DNA from: Parcubacteria group bacterium
Lineage (GTDB): Bacteria > Patescibacteriota > Minisyncoccia > Minisyncoccales > CG1-02-41-26
Assembly: GCA_013203565.1 (NCBI GenBank)
Contig: JABMPZ010000093.1
Coordinates: 1 to 28,855 of the forward strand
Direction of reading: 5' to 3'
DNA length: 28,855 bases
The notes below the pieces were generated by a model. It was not told the DNA's origin. It searched no databases and saw only the letters and a list, made by a program, of their open reading frames with translations. Positions 8,213-16,440 of this stretch are shown piece after piece. A program made the translations under genes and the position numbers. How positions within the stretch are numbered: the first letter of the stretch is position 1; each line of letters begins with the position of its first letter.

Positions 8213-9184
8213 ATGAACATAAGAAATAAAATTTATTTGCTGAAAAGAATGTTAAAATCCAGAGGTGTTTTGTTTAGCTTAAAGGTTTTTCTTCGTGCGA
8301 TAGAGCGCTTTTTCAGAAAGAATGTTTTGTTTCAGGAATATATTACCAAGAAAATTAATTCCATATATTTAATGAAGTTTTCTCTTAGAAAAAAAGCCCA
8401 GCATAGGGCATTATGTTTATTTAGAACATGGGAAGAATTAGAAACTGCAATTGTACAAAAAGTTGTTAAAGAGAATATGCATGTATTAGATTTAGGAGCT
8501 AACATTGGATATTATTCGTTTTTATTTGCTATGTTAGTAAAAGGGCAGGGGAAAGTGTATGCTGTAGAGCCATTACCACGAAATTTTACTCAATTAAAAG
8601 AAAATGTTTTACTCAATGGATTGCATAGTTTGATTTCTGTGGAGAATATAGCAATTTCTGATAAAACAGGAGTTATGGAGTTTTTCATTGGAAGAACTGA
8701 TAATGTTGGTAGTTTAGTGAAGATTGCAACAGACAGGCAGACAGGACAGAATATAGAAGTAAAAACTTTTTCTTTAGTTGATTACCTAAAAGATAAACCT
8801 TGTATGGATTTTATCAGAATGGACATTGAAAGGGGAGAGCTCAAGATTTTCAAGAATTTAATAGAACGAGGTTCTGAATTAGATAATAAATATCCAAAAA
8901 GAATTTTCTTTGAGATTCATCCAATAGGAACTGAAGACCCTGACGCTACATACACTTCTGTTTTACAAGGGCTTATGAAAATTGGGTATTGTGCTGAATA
9001 TGTTATTCCTTCCTCAAATCCTTTAGCCATGAAACAATTTCAATCCTTAGGCTATGTGCCTGAAAAGATCACTTCAACAGAAAATCTTTTATTTCGTGAT
9101 ATAAGAAACGAGCACCTACTTGAAGTAGCTGCTCGTCGTCCCAAAATCACAAGAGCGATTTTAATGCGCCTTAGTTCTGTTTAG
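8213..9184 (+). CDS. FkbM-family methyltransferase
   Basis: I chose the ATG at 8213 (323 aa). A TTG at 8153 would extend the frame but would overlap the previous gene by 31 nt, while 8213 leaves a 29-nt gap and gives a basic N-terminus (MNIRNKIYLLKR). Motif I is VLDLGANIGYYS (91-102), the ribose-binding acid is in AVEP (117-120), and the FkbM-type motif is FIRMDIERGE (200-209), where most relatives have KxDVEGxE. The family usually O-methylates sugars or polyketides. The protein has a basic N-terminal extension of about 85 residues before the catalytic domain, which may hold it near the membrane. Its last 14 nt overlap the minus-strand GT-C gene. Confidence 0.82.
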   Translation: MNIRNKIYLLKRMLKSRGVLFSLKVFLRAIERFFRKNVLFQEYITKKINSIYLMKFSLRKKAQHRALCLFRTWEELETAIVQKVVKENMHVLDLGANIGYYSFLFAMLVKGQGKVYAVEPLPRNFTQLKENVLLNGLHSLISVENIAISDKTGVMEFFIGRTDNVGSLVKIATDRQTGQNIEVKTFSLVDYLKDKPCMDFIRMDIERGELKIFKNLIERGSELDNKYPKRIFFEIHPIGTEDPDATYTSVLQGLMKIGYCAEYVIPSSNPLAMKQFQSLGYVPEKITSTENLLFRDIRNEHLLEVAARRPKITRAILMRLSSV

Positions 9185-10352
9185 ATTTTTTGGATTTCTT
9201 GAACAATAGAGGGCTTAGATAATTTATAGTGAAAAAACATAACACAATAATTATAGGTATTACAGGCAGGGCAAGTCTGGGAAGGGGGGAGCCAATGGCA
9301 TAGCCCGCCCAGAAATAAGCAACACATAGCCAGAGCAGTAATATCTTTTTTTGTTTTAAGAATTTCCAACTGAATATAGCAAGAGCTAAGATTAAGAAGA
9401 AGACAATTCTATAAATTAAGATTAATTGTTTTGCATTAGGGAATTTGTCTGTTATGGCTTCAGCTCGTTTACCTGTGGCACCTGGGTTCCAGAAAAGATA
9501 AATATTTTTTAGGTAAGAGGTTTTACTTTCTTGTAGTATTTGTTCTTGTGGTATTATACTATCTCTTTCTATGTCTTGCATATTGCTGATTTCGGATTTA
9601 ACAGGAGATAATTCGTTAAACTCTTTATAATTTCTTATAGTCCAAGGAGCAAGAGCTACAATAAAAGCCACAATGAAAAGTAAGAGTTTTAGAAAGTTTC
9701 TTGATTTGCGGAATTGTGGAATAAAAATCAATATACATATAGCGAGCCAGAAAGGAAGCAACATAATCATTGGTCTTGTTAAAGCGTAAAGACCTAATAC
9801 AACCCCAAGTCCGACACTTTTTAGGTAAGTAGGGGTTTTTTGAAACAATAACAAAAGATACATTGAGATTATTAAGAAAAGAGCAAGAGCAATTTCAGGT
9901 AGAATTAAATTACTGTAAAGTAAAAAATAAGGCCAAGTAGCCGTTACTAAGCCAGCTGCTAAAGCAAGAGAGTATTTTATGCTTAGCCGTTTACAGATAA
10001 GGTAAACAAATACGCCAATGAGTCCTAAGAATAAAAGTTGAATTACCTTGATAGCGTTGTAGTTATTTCCCGCAACAGAATAGATTACAGCCAAAGAGTA
10101 GGGATAGCCAGGAGTTTCATTAGCAGAGGAACCATTATTCCACACAAAGCCATTACCGTTTGATAAATTTTGAGCTATTTCATCATAAGCTGTGGATTGC
10201 TCTTTCATCTCAAATACAGGCATATATTTCAACCAAATACCTCCTGCAGTAATAACCACAACAAAAATCGCAGTTATTGCAATGATGTTCTTTAATGCGC
10301 GTGGGTCAGTTGATTTACGAATTTTTGTGAATAATGTTTTTATTGATTTCAT
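9171..10352 (-). CDS. GT-C (GT39/ArnT-like) membrane glycosyltransferase, copy B
   Basis: A 393-aa polytopic membrane protein paralogous to the gene at 1244-2401. After the first helix both have a GGIWLK block and then YD plus NLS-GNGF (Asp57 here, Asp40 in copy A). Both keep TATWPYFLLYSN or its equivalent, LTRP, PWTIRNY, NIYLFW-PGA-G and a late P-PR--LP loop. Copy B has a longer basic N-terminus (MKSIKTLFTKIRKSTDPR) and a slightly shorter loop after PWTIRNY. It lies opposite to the neighbouring genes and overlaps the FkbM gene tail to tail by 14 nt, the same arrangement as copy A with ATP sulfurylase. The role is probably transfer of a sugar from a polyprenyl-phosphate donor on the outer face of the membrane; donor and acceptor are unknown. 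Confidence 0.82.
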   Translation of the reverse strand: MKSIKTLFTKIRKSTDPRALKNIIAITAIFVVVITAGGIWLKYMPVFEMKEQSTAYDEIAQNLSNGNGFVWNNGSSANETPGYPYSLAVIYSVAGNNYNAIKVIQLLFLGLIGVFVYLICKRLSIKYSLALAAGLVTATWPYFLLYSNLILPEIALALFLIISMYLLLLFQKTPTYLKSVGLGVVLGLYALTRPMIMLLPFWLAICILIFIPQFRKSRNFLKLLLFIVAFIVALAPWTIRNYKEFNELSPVKSEISNMQDIERDSIIPQEQILQESKTSYLKNIYLFWNPGATGKRAEAITDKFPNAKQLILIYRIVFFLILALAIFSWKFLKQKKILLLWLCVAYFWAGYAIGSPLPRLALPVIPIIIVLCFFTINYLSPLLFKKSKKSKQN

Positions 10353-10390
10353 ATAATTTTGTTTGCTAAATATTTTGTAACTGTCTCATT

Positions 10391-10410
10391 ATTATGGTAT
10401 CATAATTATA
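10391..10410. promoter_or_regulatory. Inverted repeat and possible -10 upstream of GT-C copy B
   Basis: ATTATG-GTAT-CATAAT (10391-10406) is a perfect 6-bp inverted repeat around four bases, in the divergent spacer between GT-C copy B and the epimerase. A minus-strand TATAAT occupies 10410-10405 and overlaps it, about 53 nt upstream of the copy B ATG. It could be an operator over a promoter, but in DNA this AT-rich a short palindrome may be chance. Confidence 0.25.
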
Positions 10411-10533
10411 GTTTAGAGGCAAATTAGATAGTTTTAAAATGAAAATACTTATAAAACTATGGGTTATGGAGAAGCTTTAATTCGGACTGGTCTTGCCATG
10501 AACTTATTAGTATTATTGCTACCTGTTTAGGGG

Positions 10534-10562
10534 TTGAAAGATATAGTTTTTTTTGTTATAAT
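10534..10562 (+). promoter_or_regulatory. Sigma-70-type promoter for the epimerase-led block
   Basis: TTGAAA (-35, 10534-10539), a 17-nt spacer (10540-10556) and TATAAT (-10, 10557-10562) with an upstream TG (10554-10555) form a near-consensus promoter. Transcription should start around 10567-10570, only a few bases before the ATG at 10574, so the mRNA would be nearly leaderless. Eight T residues (10547-10554) fill half of the spacer. Confidence 0.72.
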
Positions 10563-10573
10563 TTTTATCATAT

Positions 10574-11527
10574 ATGTTCGAAGACATGAAAAAACAATTC
10601 CATCAAAACAAGACCATTCTTATTACAGGTGGCGCAGGGTTTATCGGCTCTTCTATTGCTGAAAGGGTTTGTCGTGATAATAAGGTTATTGTTCTAGATG
10701 ACCTCTCAACCGGCGCAAAGGAGAATTTGAGCGGTCTTGTTCTTGATTTTAGGCAAGGACATACAAGTCAAATAGCCGAGTTGGTTCCTGAAAAAGTGGA
10801 CTTAATTTTTCATTTGGGAATTGCTTCATCAACCATGCTTTATCTTAATGATAGAACATTGGTTGGCAGAGAAATCAATGGTTCAATAGCTGTTTTTGAG
10901 AAAGCAGTAAGAGATAAAGCCAAGGTGGTAATAGCTTCCTCGTCTTCTATTTATAATCAGGGGGATTTTCCTTCCAAAGAAAACCAAGCAGTAAAGATAA
11001 CTGATTTTTATACTGAATGCCGGCTTTCTATTGAGCGCTTGGCCGAGCTTTATTCTATTTTGTACAATATGAGAGCAGTTTGCTTGCGGATGTTTGCTGT
11101 TTACGGGGGTTTGAGAGAGAAAGGCAAGACCAAATTTGCTAATATGGTGACGAAGTTTCTTTGGCGAATGATGGATGGTAAAAATCCTGTTTCTTATGGT
11201 GATGGCACTCAAACTCGGGATTTTACCTATATAGACGACATTGTTGATTGTTGGCTTTTATCAGCTCTTTGGGACAAATCAAGATTTGAAATTTTCAATT
11301 TAGGCACTGGCAAGGAGTATGATTTTAATGCTGTCGGGGAGATTATTAATAAGGTTATAGGCACTAATTTGGAGATGCAATACGAACCCAATCCTTTGCC
11401 TAATTTTGTTTTTCGCGCTTGGGCTGATACAGGAAAAGCAGAGAAATTGCTTGGTTTTTCTGCCAAAATAACCCTGGAACAAGGCATTAAAAAGCTTCAT
11501 GAATCTACATTAAAAGACCAGGAGTAA
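10574..11527 (+). CDS. Extended SDR nucleotide-sugar epimerase/dehydratase with Tyr-x3-Arg
   Basis: A 317-aa extended short-chain dehydrogenase like the UDP-sugar 4-epimerases. The NAD-binding motif is TGGAGFIGSS (18-27), with the adenosine-ribose acid in VLDDLSTG (40-47). The substrate side shows RMFAVYG, YGDGTQTRDFTYIDD and a late FNLGTGKEY. The catalytic site is odd. The Ser cluster SSSS (122-125) is present, but the usual Tyr-x3-Lys is YTECR (Tyr146 to Arg150). Arg for the catalytic Lys is rare and may weaken or change catalysis. The start is ATG 10574 or ATG 10586; a strong promoter ends 12 nt before the first, so either start would leave a very short leader. This gene opens the long plus-strand block. 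Confidence 0.82.
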   Translation: MFEDMKKQFHQNKTILITGGAGFIGSSIAERVCRDNKVIVLDDLSTGAKENLSGLVLDFRQGHTSQIAELVPEKVDLIFHLGIASSTMLYLNDRTLVGREINGSIAVFEKAVRDKAKVVIASSSSIYNQGDFPSKENQAVKITDFYTECRLSIERLAELYSILYNMRAVCLRMFAVYGGLREKGKTKFANMVTKFLWRMMDGKNPVSYGDGTQTRDFTYIDDIVDCWLLSALWDKSRFEIFNLGTGKEYDFNAVGEIINKVIGTNLEMQYEPNPLPNFVFRAWADTGKAEKLLGFSAKITLEQGIKKLHESTLKDQE

Positions 11528-11559
11528 ACACAATTGCCAAGTATCTAATTAATCTAACC

Positions 11560-12651
11560 ATGGTCGTTTTCTTTTCTAAATCAAAATGTAAAAGCCTGAT
11601 TGCTAAATCAAGGAGTTTGCTCTCTAATTTGACCGTAAGTAGAAAACGCGGCTTGTTTTACATTGTTGAAGTAGGTGGCTGGTCAATTAAATGGGATGGA
11701 CAATATATTACTAAAAATCTTAACAAATTGAACCTGCTCCAATCAAGAATCACTACTACTCATTTGGGCGCAAGAAATAAAATTATTCATTTTGGGAGCG
11801 TGAACATTTTTTTAAAAGAAAATGGTTCACGAAGACCCCATAAATCTAATAAAGTAGTTTTAACATGGTTTCATTTCGTTCCTGGACACAAAAGAAACAA
11901 AAATATCCTCTCCTCGCAAAATAGATTAAGTTTTCTGCACACTTCCTGTAATATAACAAAAAATAAGCTCATATCTTTTGGAGTAAACCCAGAAAAAATA
12001 AAGGTTATTCCATTAGGCGTTGATTTATCTTTGTTTAAGCCATGTAGTCAAGAGAAAAGGCAGGCCTTAAGAAAAGAACTTGACATTCCAGTAGGTAAGG
12101 TTGTTGTTGGTTCTTTTCAAAAAGACGGTGTTGGATGGGGTGAGGGTTTAGAGCCTAAGCTGATAAAAGGACCTGACATTTTTGTAAAAGTAGTTTCTCT
12201 ATTGGCAAAACATTATCCGATTTTTGTTTTATTGGCAGGCCCTGCCAGGGGCTATGTTCAAAAAGAGCTTAAAAAGAGAAATATACCTTATATAAGTTTA
12301 GGACACAGGACACTTTCAGAAGTGGCAGAATATTATCATGCTTTGGATATGTATTTAATTACTTCCAGAATTGAAGGGGGACCTAAGGCAATTTTGGAAG
12401 GCATGGCCTCAGCAGTGCCAGTTGTTTCTACTAAGGTTGGTATGGTGGGAGATATTACTACAGACAACAGAGATGTATTATTAGGGGAGGTTGAAGATAT
12501 ACAAGGACTTTTTCAAAAAGCAAGTCAGCTTATTGAAAATGCAAATTTAATGGAGCAACTCAAACAAGGAGGTTTGAAAACAGCGCAGAATTATTCTTGG
12601 TCTAAAATTGCTCAAAGATATTATCAAGAGATTTACAAACATTTGTTATGA
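11560..12651 (+). CDS. Family 4 glycosyltransferase (GT-B fold)
   Basis: A 363-aa retaining GT-B enzyme. The C-terminal nucleotide-sugar domain has the KVIPLGVDLSLFKP hinge motif (148-161) and the E-x7-E pair EGGPKAILE (Glu272 and Glu280), followed by GMASAVPVVSTKVG. The N-terminal half is basic and has an unusual start (FFSKSKCKSLIAKSRSLLS) before the first strand, FYIVEVGGW. There may therefore be an extra N-terminal helix, or the true start may be later, although no better ATG is obvious. Its stop overlaps the next gene in an ATGA junction, so the two are translationally coupled. Donor and linkage are unknown. Confidence 0.83.
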   Translation: MVVFFSKSKCKSLIAKSRSLLSNLTVSRKRGLFYIVEVGGWSIKWDGQYITKNLNKLNLLQSRITTTHLGARNKIIHFGSVNIFLKENGSRRPHKSNKVVLTWFHFVPGHKRNKNILSSQNRLSFLHTSCNITKNKLISFGVNPEKIKVIPLGVDLSLFKPCSQEKRQALRKELDIPVGKVVVGSFQKDGVGWGEGLEPKLIKGPDIFVKVVSLLAKHYPIFVLLAGPARGYVQKELKKRNIPYISLGHRTLSEVAEYYHALDMYLITSRIEGGPKAILEGMASAVPVVSTKVGMVGDITTDNRDVLLGEVEDIQGLFQKASQLIENANLMEQLKQGGLKTAQNYSWSKIAQRYYQEIYKHLL

Positions 12652-13682
12652 AAATTCATATTGCATACAATTTTAAGCAAGGTCCATGGGGTGGAGGTAA
12701 TCAGTTCTTAAAATCCCTGAAAGAAGAGTTCAAGAGAAGGGGAGTGTATGTGGAAGAGCCTGATGGCGCTGATGTTGTTTTATTTAACAGCCATCATCAA
12801 TTGGGAGATGCCTTAAAAATAAAGTTGAAGCATTCAGAAAAGATACTAATTCACCGCCTTGGTCCTGTTTTTTATTACCATCGTGGCAAGCGTTGGAAAA
12901 AATACGATAAGCAAATTATTAAATTGAGTAACAAAGTATCTAACGGAGTTGTTTTCCAGTCAAACTGGTCGCTGAATGAGGCGCTTCGGCTCGGTTTTAA
13001 CAAAGAAATTCCTCATAAAGTAATTTTTAATGCTACTGATGCGTCTTTTTTCAATAAAAACAATAAAAAATCTTTTAACACGCAACAAAAAATTAAGCTT
13101 ATGGCTATGAGTTGGTCTGCTAATTTGCAGAAAGGATTTGATATATATCAGTATTTAGATGAAAATCTTGATTTTTCAAAATATGAAATGACTTTTGTTG
13201 GAAACGCGCCCGTGAAGTTTAAGAATATAAAACAAATTAAGCCGTCAGAAACAAAAGAAGTAGCTATGTTATTGAAGCAAAATGACATCTTTGTTTTCGC
13301 CTCTAAAAACGAGGCCTGTTCAAATGCTTTAATTGAAGCTATGTCGTGTGGCTTGCCAGTTATTGCTCTTAACTCCGCAAGCAACGCTGAAATAGTAAAA
13401 CAAGGAGGAGAGCTTTTTCAGTCATCAAGAAATGTTATAGAAAAAATTGAAAAAGTGGCTAATAATTATGATTTTTATGCATCTGAAATTCCAGAGTTTT
13501 CAATGGACGATACAACCCAGCAATATTATTCTTTCAGCCAAAAAATATATAATAGCATAAAAGAAAACAGGAACAGCCAAAAACGAATTGGGCTTTCAAC
13601 AAAAATTAGCTTTATTAAGCTGAAGTTTTTGTTTGATTCAGTCGTTTTATTTGATAAAATAGGTCATAAGTCAAATAGATAA
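12648..13682 (+). CDS. Family 4 glycosyltransferase (GT-B fold)
   Basis: A 344-aa GT-B enzyme that begins directly at its first strand (KIHIAYNF) and has the glycine-rich loop GPWGGGNQFL (12-21). The C-terminal domain shows AMSWSANLQKGFD, VFASKNEACSN and the E-x7-E pair EACSNALIE (Glu222 and Glu230), then AMSCGLPVIAL. GT4 enzymes retain the anomeric configuration. It follows the previous GT4 with a 4-nt ATGA overlap and is 11 nt from the next GT2, so three glycosyltransferases are produced in order. The C-terminal 40 residues are basic and may bind the membrane. Confidence 0.83.
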   Translation: MKIHIAYNFKQGPWGGGNQFLKSLKEEFKRRGVYVEEPDGADVVLFNSHHQLGDALKIKLKHSEKILIHRLGPVFYYHRGKRWKKYDKQIIKLSNKVSNGVVFQSNWSLNEALRLGFNKEIPHKVIFNATDASFFNKNNKKSFNTQQKIKLMAMSWSANLQKGFDIYQYLDENLDFSKYEMTFVGNAPVKFKNIKQIKPSETKEVAMLLKQNDIFVFASKNEACSNALIEAMSCGLPVIALNSASNAEIVKQGGELFQSSRNVIEKIEKVANNYDFYASEIPEFSMDDTTQQYYSFSQKIYNSIKENRNSQKRIGLSTKISFIKLKFLFDSVVLFDKIGHKSNR

Positions 13683-13693
13683 AAACAAAAACC

Positions 13694-14518
13694 ATGAGCC
13701 CCGTATTAACCATTGTGCTTCCAATTTATAATGCAACTGGTTTTTTAGATAATCTTCTTTATTGTTTAGAAAAGTTAACATTTTCAGAGTATAAGGTATT
13801 AATTTGTGCCAAAGCCACAACTAAAAGAAAAAAGCAGAAAATAGAAAAAGTGTCAGGAAAATATAAAAATGTGGAAGTTTTTTTTCATAATCCTGGCACA
13901 TCAGGTAGCACAAGCACAGGTAAAGGAAGTGCTTTAGATATTTTAATTGGTAGAATTAATACTAAATATGGAGTAATGATGGATGCAGATGCTGTTTTTC
14001 TGAAAAAGGGTTGGGATAATATTTTGCTTCAACATTTTAATGACGAAATTAAAATTGGTGGAGCTCCAAGGGGTTCAAATAAATTTCCAAATACTTTTCC
14101 AGATAGTTTTTTAACTATTTTTGATACACAAGTTTTTAAGGACCTTAAGATTAGTATGATGCCAAGGCACAGGTCGGAGGCGCAAGGTATTGGTTGGGAT
14201 GTTGGATGGGAAATATATGACAAGTACACTAAGGCCGGATATAAATCAATCATAGCTGTAGTAAGGAATACGAGAACTTATAAACAAGGTCCTTTTGGAG
14301 GATTGCTTGGAATTGAAGAATATTATCTTGACGGAGATAATCATATTTTTGCTTCTCATTATGGCAGGGGCTGTTCTTATTTAGGTTCAGCTAAGTATAA
14401 AAAAGGAACAAATTTTATTTATCGGCTTCCTAAAATTGGTCGTGTGTTCAGAATGATTAAAGGTAAGCGGGAAAAAGGCAAGTGGCTCAAAATTTGCAGG
14501 GGAATAGTTGAAAAATAA
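13694..14518 (+). CDS. Family 2-like glycosyltransferase (GT-A fold)
   Basis: A 274-aa protein that starts with TIVLPIYNATGF (6-17), the entry strand of GT2 enzymes, and has the metal-binding MMDADAVF (95-102). The middle is unusual: a Gly/Ser/Thr-rich loop, GTSGSTSTGKGSALD (68-82), stands where GT2 enzymes normally have the N-xG-xxxARN region. Near the C-terminus are GIGWDVGWEIYDK and a DGDNHIFASHYGRG segment that could hold catalytic and acceptor residues. The acceptor cannot be predicted. A basic C-terminal tail (KGKREKGKWLK) follows. Confidence 0.75.
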   Translation: MSPVLTIVLPIYNATGFLDNLLYCLEKLTFSEYKVLICAKATTKRKKQKIEKVSGKYKNVEVFFHNPGTSGSTSTGKGSALDILIGRINTKYGVMMDADAVFLKKGWDNILLQHFNDEIKIGGAPRGSNKFPNTFPDSFLTIFDTQVFKDLKISMMPRHRSEAQGIGWDVGWEIYDKYTKAGYKSIIAVVRNTRTYKQGPFGGLLGIEEYYLDGDNHIFASHYGRGCSYLGSAKYKKGTNFIYRLPKIGRVFRMIKGKREKGKWLKICRGIVEK

Positions 14519-14520
14519 AT

Positions 14521-14549
14521 TTAACTATATCTATCTGTTAGGTTAAAAT
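14521..14549 (+). promoter_or_regulatory. Candidate promoter for the methyltransferase run
   Basis: TTAACT (14521-14526, 4/6 to -35), a 17-nt spacer and TAAAAT (14544-14549, 5/6 to -10) lie between the GT2 stop and the next gene. The expected start is near 14556, leaving about 11 nt before the ATG at 14567. The spacing is right but the -35 is weak. Confidence 0.45.
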
Positions 14550-14566
14550 AAATTGTGAAAAAAAAT

Positions 14567-15403
14567 ATGCAGAAAAATAAAATAAATGTATTTGGTCGCA
14601 ATATAACATCACAATATGGTGAAGATGGCATAATAGAATACATATTAAAGCATATCAATACCAATAAAATATGTGTTGAATTTGGCGCATGGGACGGCAA
14701 GTTTTTATCAAACACATTTTCACTTTGGCACGATAATAAATGGCAAGGAATTTTAGTAGAGGCAGATAAAGAGAAGTGCGATGCCCTTAAAAAAAGATAT
14801 TCATCGTATAATATAAATGTATTTAATAAACTTTTAGAGCCGAAAAGGGAGAATAGCATTGATGCGTTGTTTAAGAATAATCAACTTAATCCAAATGTTG
14901 GGCTTATATCAATTGACATAGATTCATTTGATTATCATATATGGAAGAATATGGAATATGTGAACCCTGATATTGTTATTATTGAACACAATCCTACAAT
15001 ACCTGGTTATGTTGAATATTATGACCCAGAGGGGGAGACATTTCTTAAGTGCTCGGCTAAAGCACTTGAAACTCTTGGCAAGAGCAAGGGATATAAACTG
15101 ATCTGTTGCACTAAAACGAATAGTATTTTTATTAAAAATGAGCTTTTCAATAATGAGTTTTTTCCTGATATGCCCGTAGAGTATTTATTTGATTATAGTT
15201 TTTGTTCATCACCTATATTATCTGCTGATAGAAATCCTGTGCATAATCTGATCCCTATTTTTTATGGTTCGCCCAATAAATTTCACAAGATTTGTTATCC
15301 AATAATCAATAGAATACTTGCATTATTAAGACATAAAAATTATAAAAGACCTTCCAAAAAAATTATTGCGCAATGTGAAAAAGCAGGCATTACAGTTTTA
15401 TAA
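14567..15403 (+). CDS. FkbM-like SAM methyltransferase, divergent
   Basis: I took ATG 14567 (278 aa). A GTG at 14555 is possible but would sit at the predicted transcription start. The protein has SQYGEDGII (15-23), then the SAM-site strand ICVEFGAWDGKF (35-46), the acid in GILVEADKEK (61-70), and LISIDIDSFDYHIW (113-126) in the place of the FkbM IKxDVEGxE motif. The whole resembles FkbM-type methyltransferases, with DIDSFD replacing DVEG-E. The C-terminal part has PVHNLIPI and a basic tail. A role in glycan O-methylation is inferred from the fold and the neighbours. It is the first of four consecutive methyltransferase genes. Confidence 0.7.
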   Translation: MQKNKINVFGRNITSQYGEDGIIEYILKHINTNKICVEFGAWDGKFLSNTFSLWHDNKWQGILVEADKEKCDALKKRYSSYNINVFNKLLEPKRENSIDALFKNNQLNPNVGLISIDIDSFDYHIWKNMEYVNPDIVIIEHNPTIPGYVEYYDPEGETFLKCSAKALETLGKSKGYKLICCTKTNSIFIKNELFNNEFFPDMPVEYLFDYSFCSSPILSADRNPVHNLIPIFYGSPNKFHKICYPIINRILALLRHKNYKRPSKKIIAQCEKAGITVL

Positions 15404-15420
15404 TCATCTCATCAATCCCT

Positions 15421-16440
15421 ATGTCTAATAGTGATAAATTTAAGCAAATTGAATTTGAAGAAATAAAAGAATGTCCTTTTTGTTCTTCAGAACAAATTAA
15501 GTTCTTATTTTCAGCGCCTGAACGGCTTACTGATTTACCGGGGATATTTTCTGTTTATCAATGTCAAGAGTGTGGTTTGGCTTTTCAAAACCCGCTTGTT
15601 AGAGAAGAATATATTGGATTATATTACACTGAAAGATTGGGGTACTATTCGCCATCAGCCAACAAAGACAAGGAGCCACATGGATTAAAGAAATTTTTAA
15701 CAGAGCATATACTGGTTAATCACCTAAAGTATGATTTTAAAAAAAAGAATATATTTCTACTTTTTCTTACCCTACCGCTTAAAAGATTTTTGAAAACTCG
15801 TATTTTTCCTGATTTTAAGCAAGGAGGAAAATTTTTAGATATTGGTTGCGCTGGCGGGAGGTTGCTCAGTAGAATGAAAAAAATGGGCTGGGACACAACA
15901 GGAATTGAAATGCATAAGAAAACCGCTAATTATGCCCAAGAGCAATTAGGGCTTAAGGTTTTTAATAAAAGAATTGAAGACGCGGATTTTCCAGAGCAAG
16001 AGTTTGATGCAATAGTAATGAGTATGGTTTTAGAGCATTTATATCATCCTTTTATGTCATTAGAAAAAATCACAAAATGGTTAAAAAAAGACGGTCAGCT
16101 TATATTTTCCATTCCTTATTTTAATGGTTTTGAATTTAATAGATTTAGGGGTTATTCTTTTGGGCTTCAATTACCTATTCATATAACTTTTTTAAGTAAA
16201 AAAGTTATTAAGCAACACTTAACTACTTTAGGGTATAAAGATATAAAATTTTATCATCAGTTTTTTGACAGAGATATAATAGCTTCAGCCAGAAACAAGT
16301 ATAAAGATACAGGGGTCTGGTTTTACAAAATACTTGGACACAATAAAATAGTAAGGATATTATTAGTTCGACCATTTGTTTTTTTACTTGCATTATTTAA
16401 TAAAACAAGTCGTATTACTGTTTATGCTAAAAAGATATGA
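15421..16440 (+). CDS. SAM methyltransferase with N-terminal zinc-ribbon-like motif
   Basis: A 339-aa protein with an N-terminal CPFC (Cys18, Cys21) and CQEC (Cys48, Cys51), which probably bind zinc, followed by GLAFQNPL. This layout is common in sugar C-methyltransferases and their relatives. The SAM domain begins at about residue 138 with FLDIGCAGGRLLS, and the later acids lie in TGIEMHKK and MSMVLEHLYHP. FSIPYFNGFEFNRFRGYSF follows. A C-terminal hydrophobic stretch (LVRPFVFLLALFN) could touch the membrane. It overlaps the next gene by an ATGA junction. The substrate is unknown; a nucleotide sugar or lipid-linked sugar is likely. Confidence 0.8.
   Translation: MSNSDKFKQIEFEEIKECPFCSSEQIKFLFSAPERLTDLPGIFSVYQCQECGLAFQNPLVREEYIGLYYTERLGYYSPSANKDKEPHGLKKFLTEHILVNHLKYDFKKKNIFLLFLTLPLKRFLKTRIFPDFKQGGKFLDIGCAGGRLLSRMKKMGWDTTGIEMHKKTANYAQEQLGLKVFNKRIEDADFPEQEFDAIVMSMVLEHLYHPFMSLEKITKWLKKDGQLIFSIPYFNGFEFNRFRGYSFGLQLPIHITFLSKKVIKQHLTTLGYKDIKFYHQFFDRDIIASARNKYKDTGVWFYKILGHNKIVRILLVRPFVFLLALFNKTSRITVYAKKI

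Noticed and set aside
10459..10530. A 23-codon frame (MGYGEALIRTGLAMNLLVLLLPV) in the divergent spacer
   Set aside because: It could be a gene remnant or small membrane peptide, but it has no ribosome binding site, no recognised relative and a length that chance can give.
10883..11212. A 109-aa minus-strand reading frame
   Set aside because: It is antisense to the epimerase gene, whose conserved motifs explain the codon pattern.
12649..12651. Recoding of TGA, as in some CPR lineages (Gracilibacteria, SR1)
   Set aside because: TGA here and at 16438, 20150 and 23053 ends genes exactly where the next gene begins, and the proteins are of normal length, so TGA is a stop.
14521..14859. A 112-aa minus-strand reading frame
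   Set aside because: It is antisense to the FkbM-like gene and its candidate promoter; Phe/Ser/Leu-rich composition is typical of a reverse-strand shadow.
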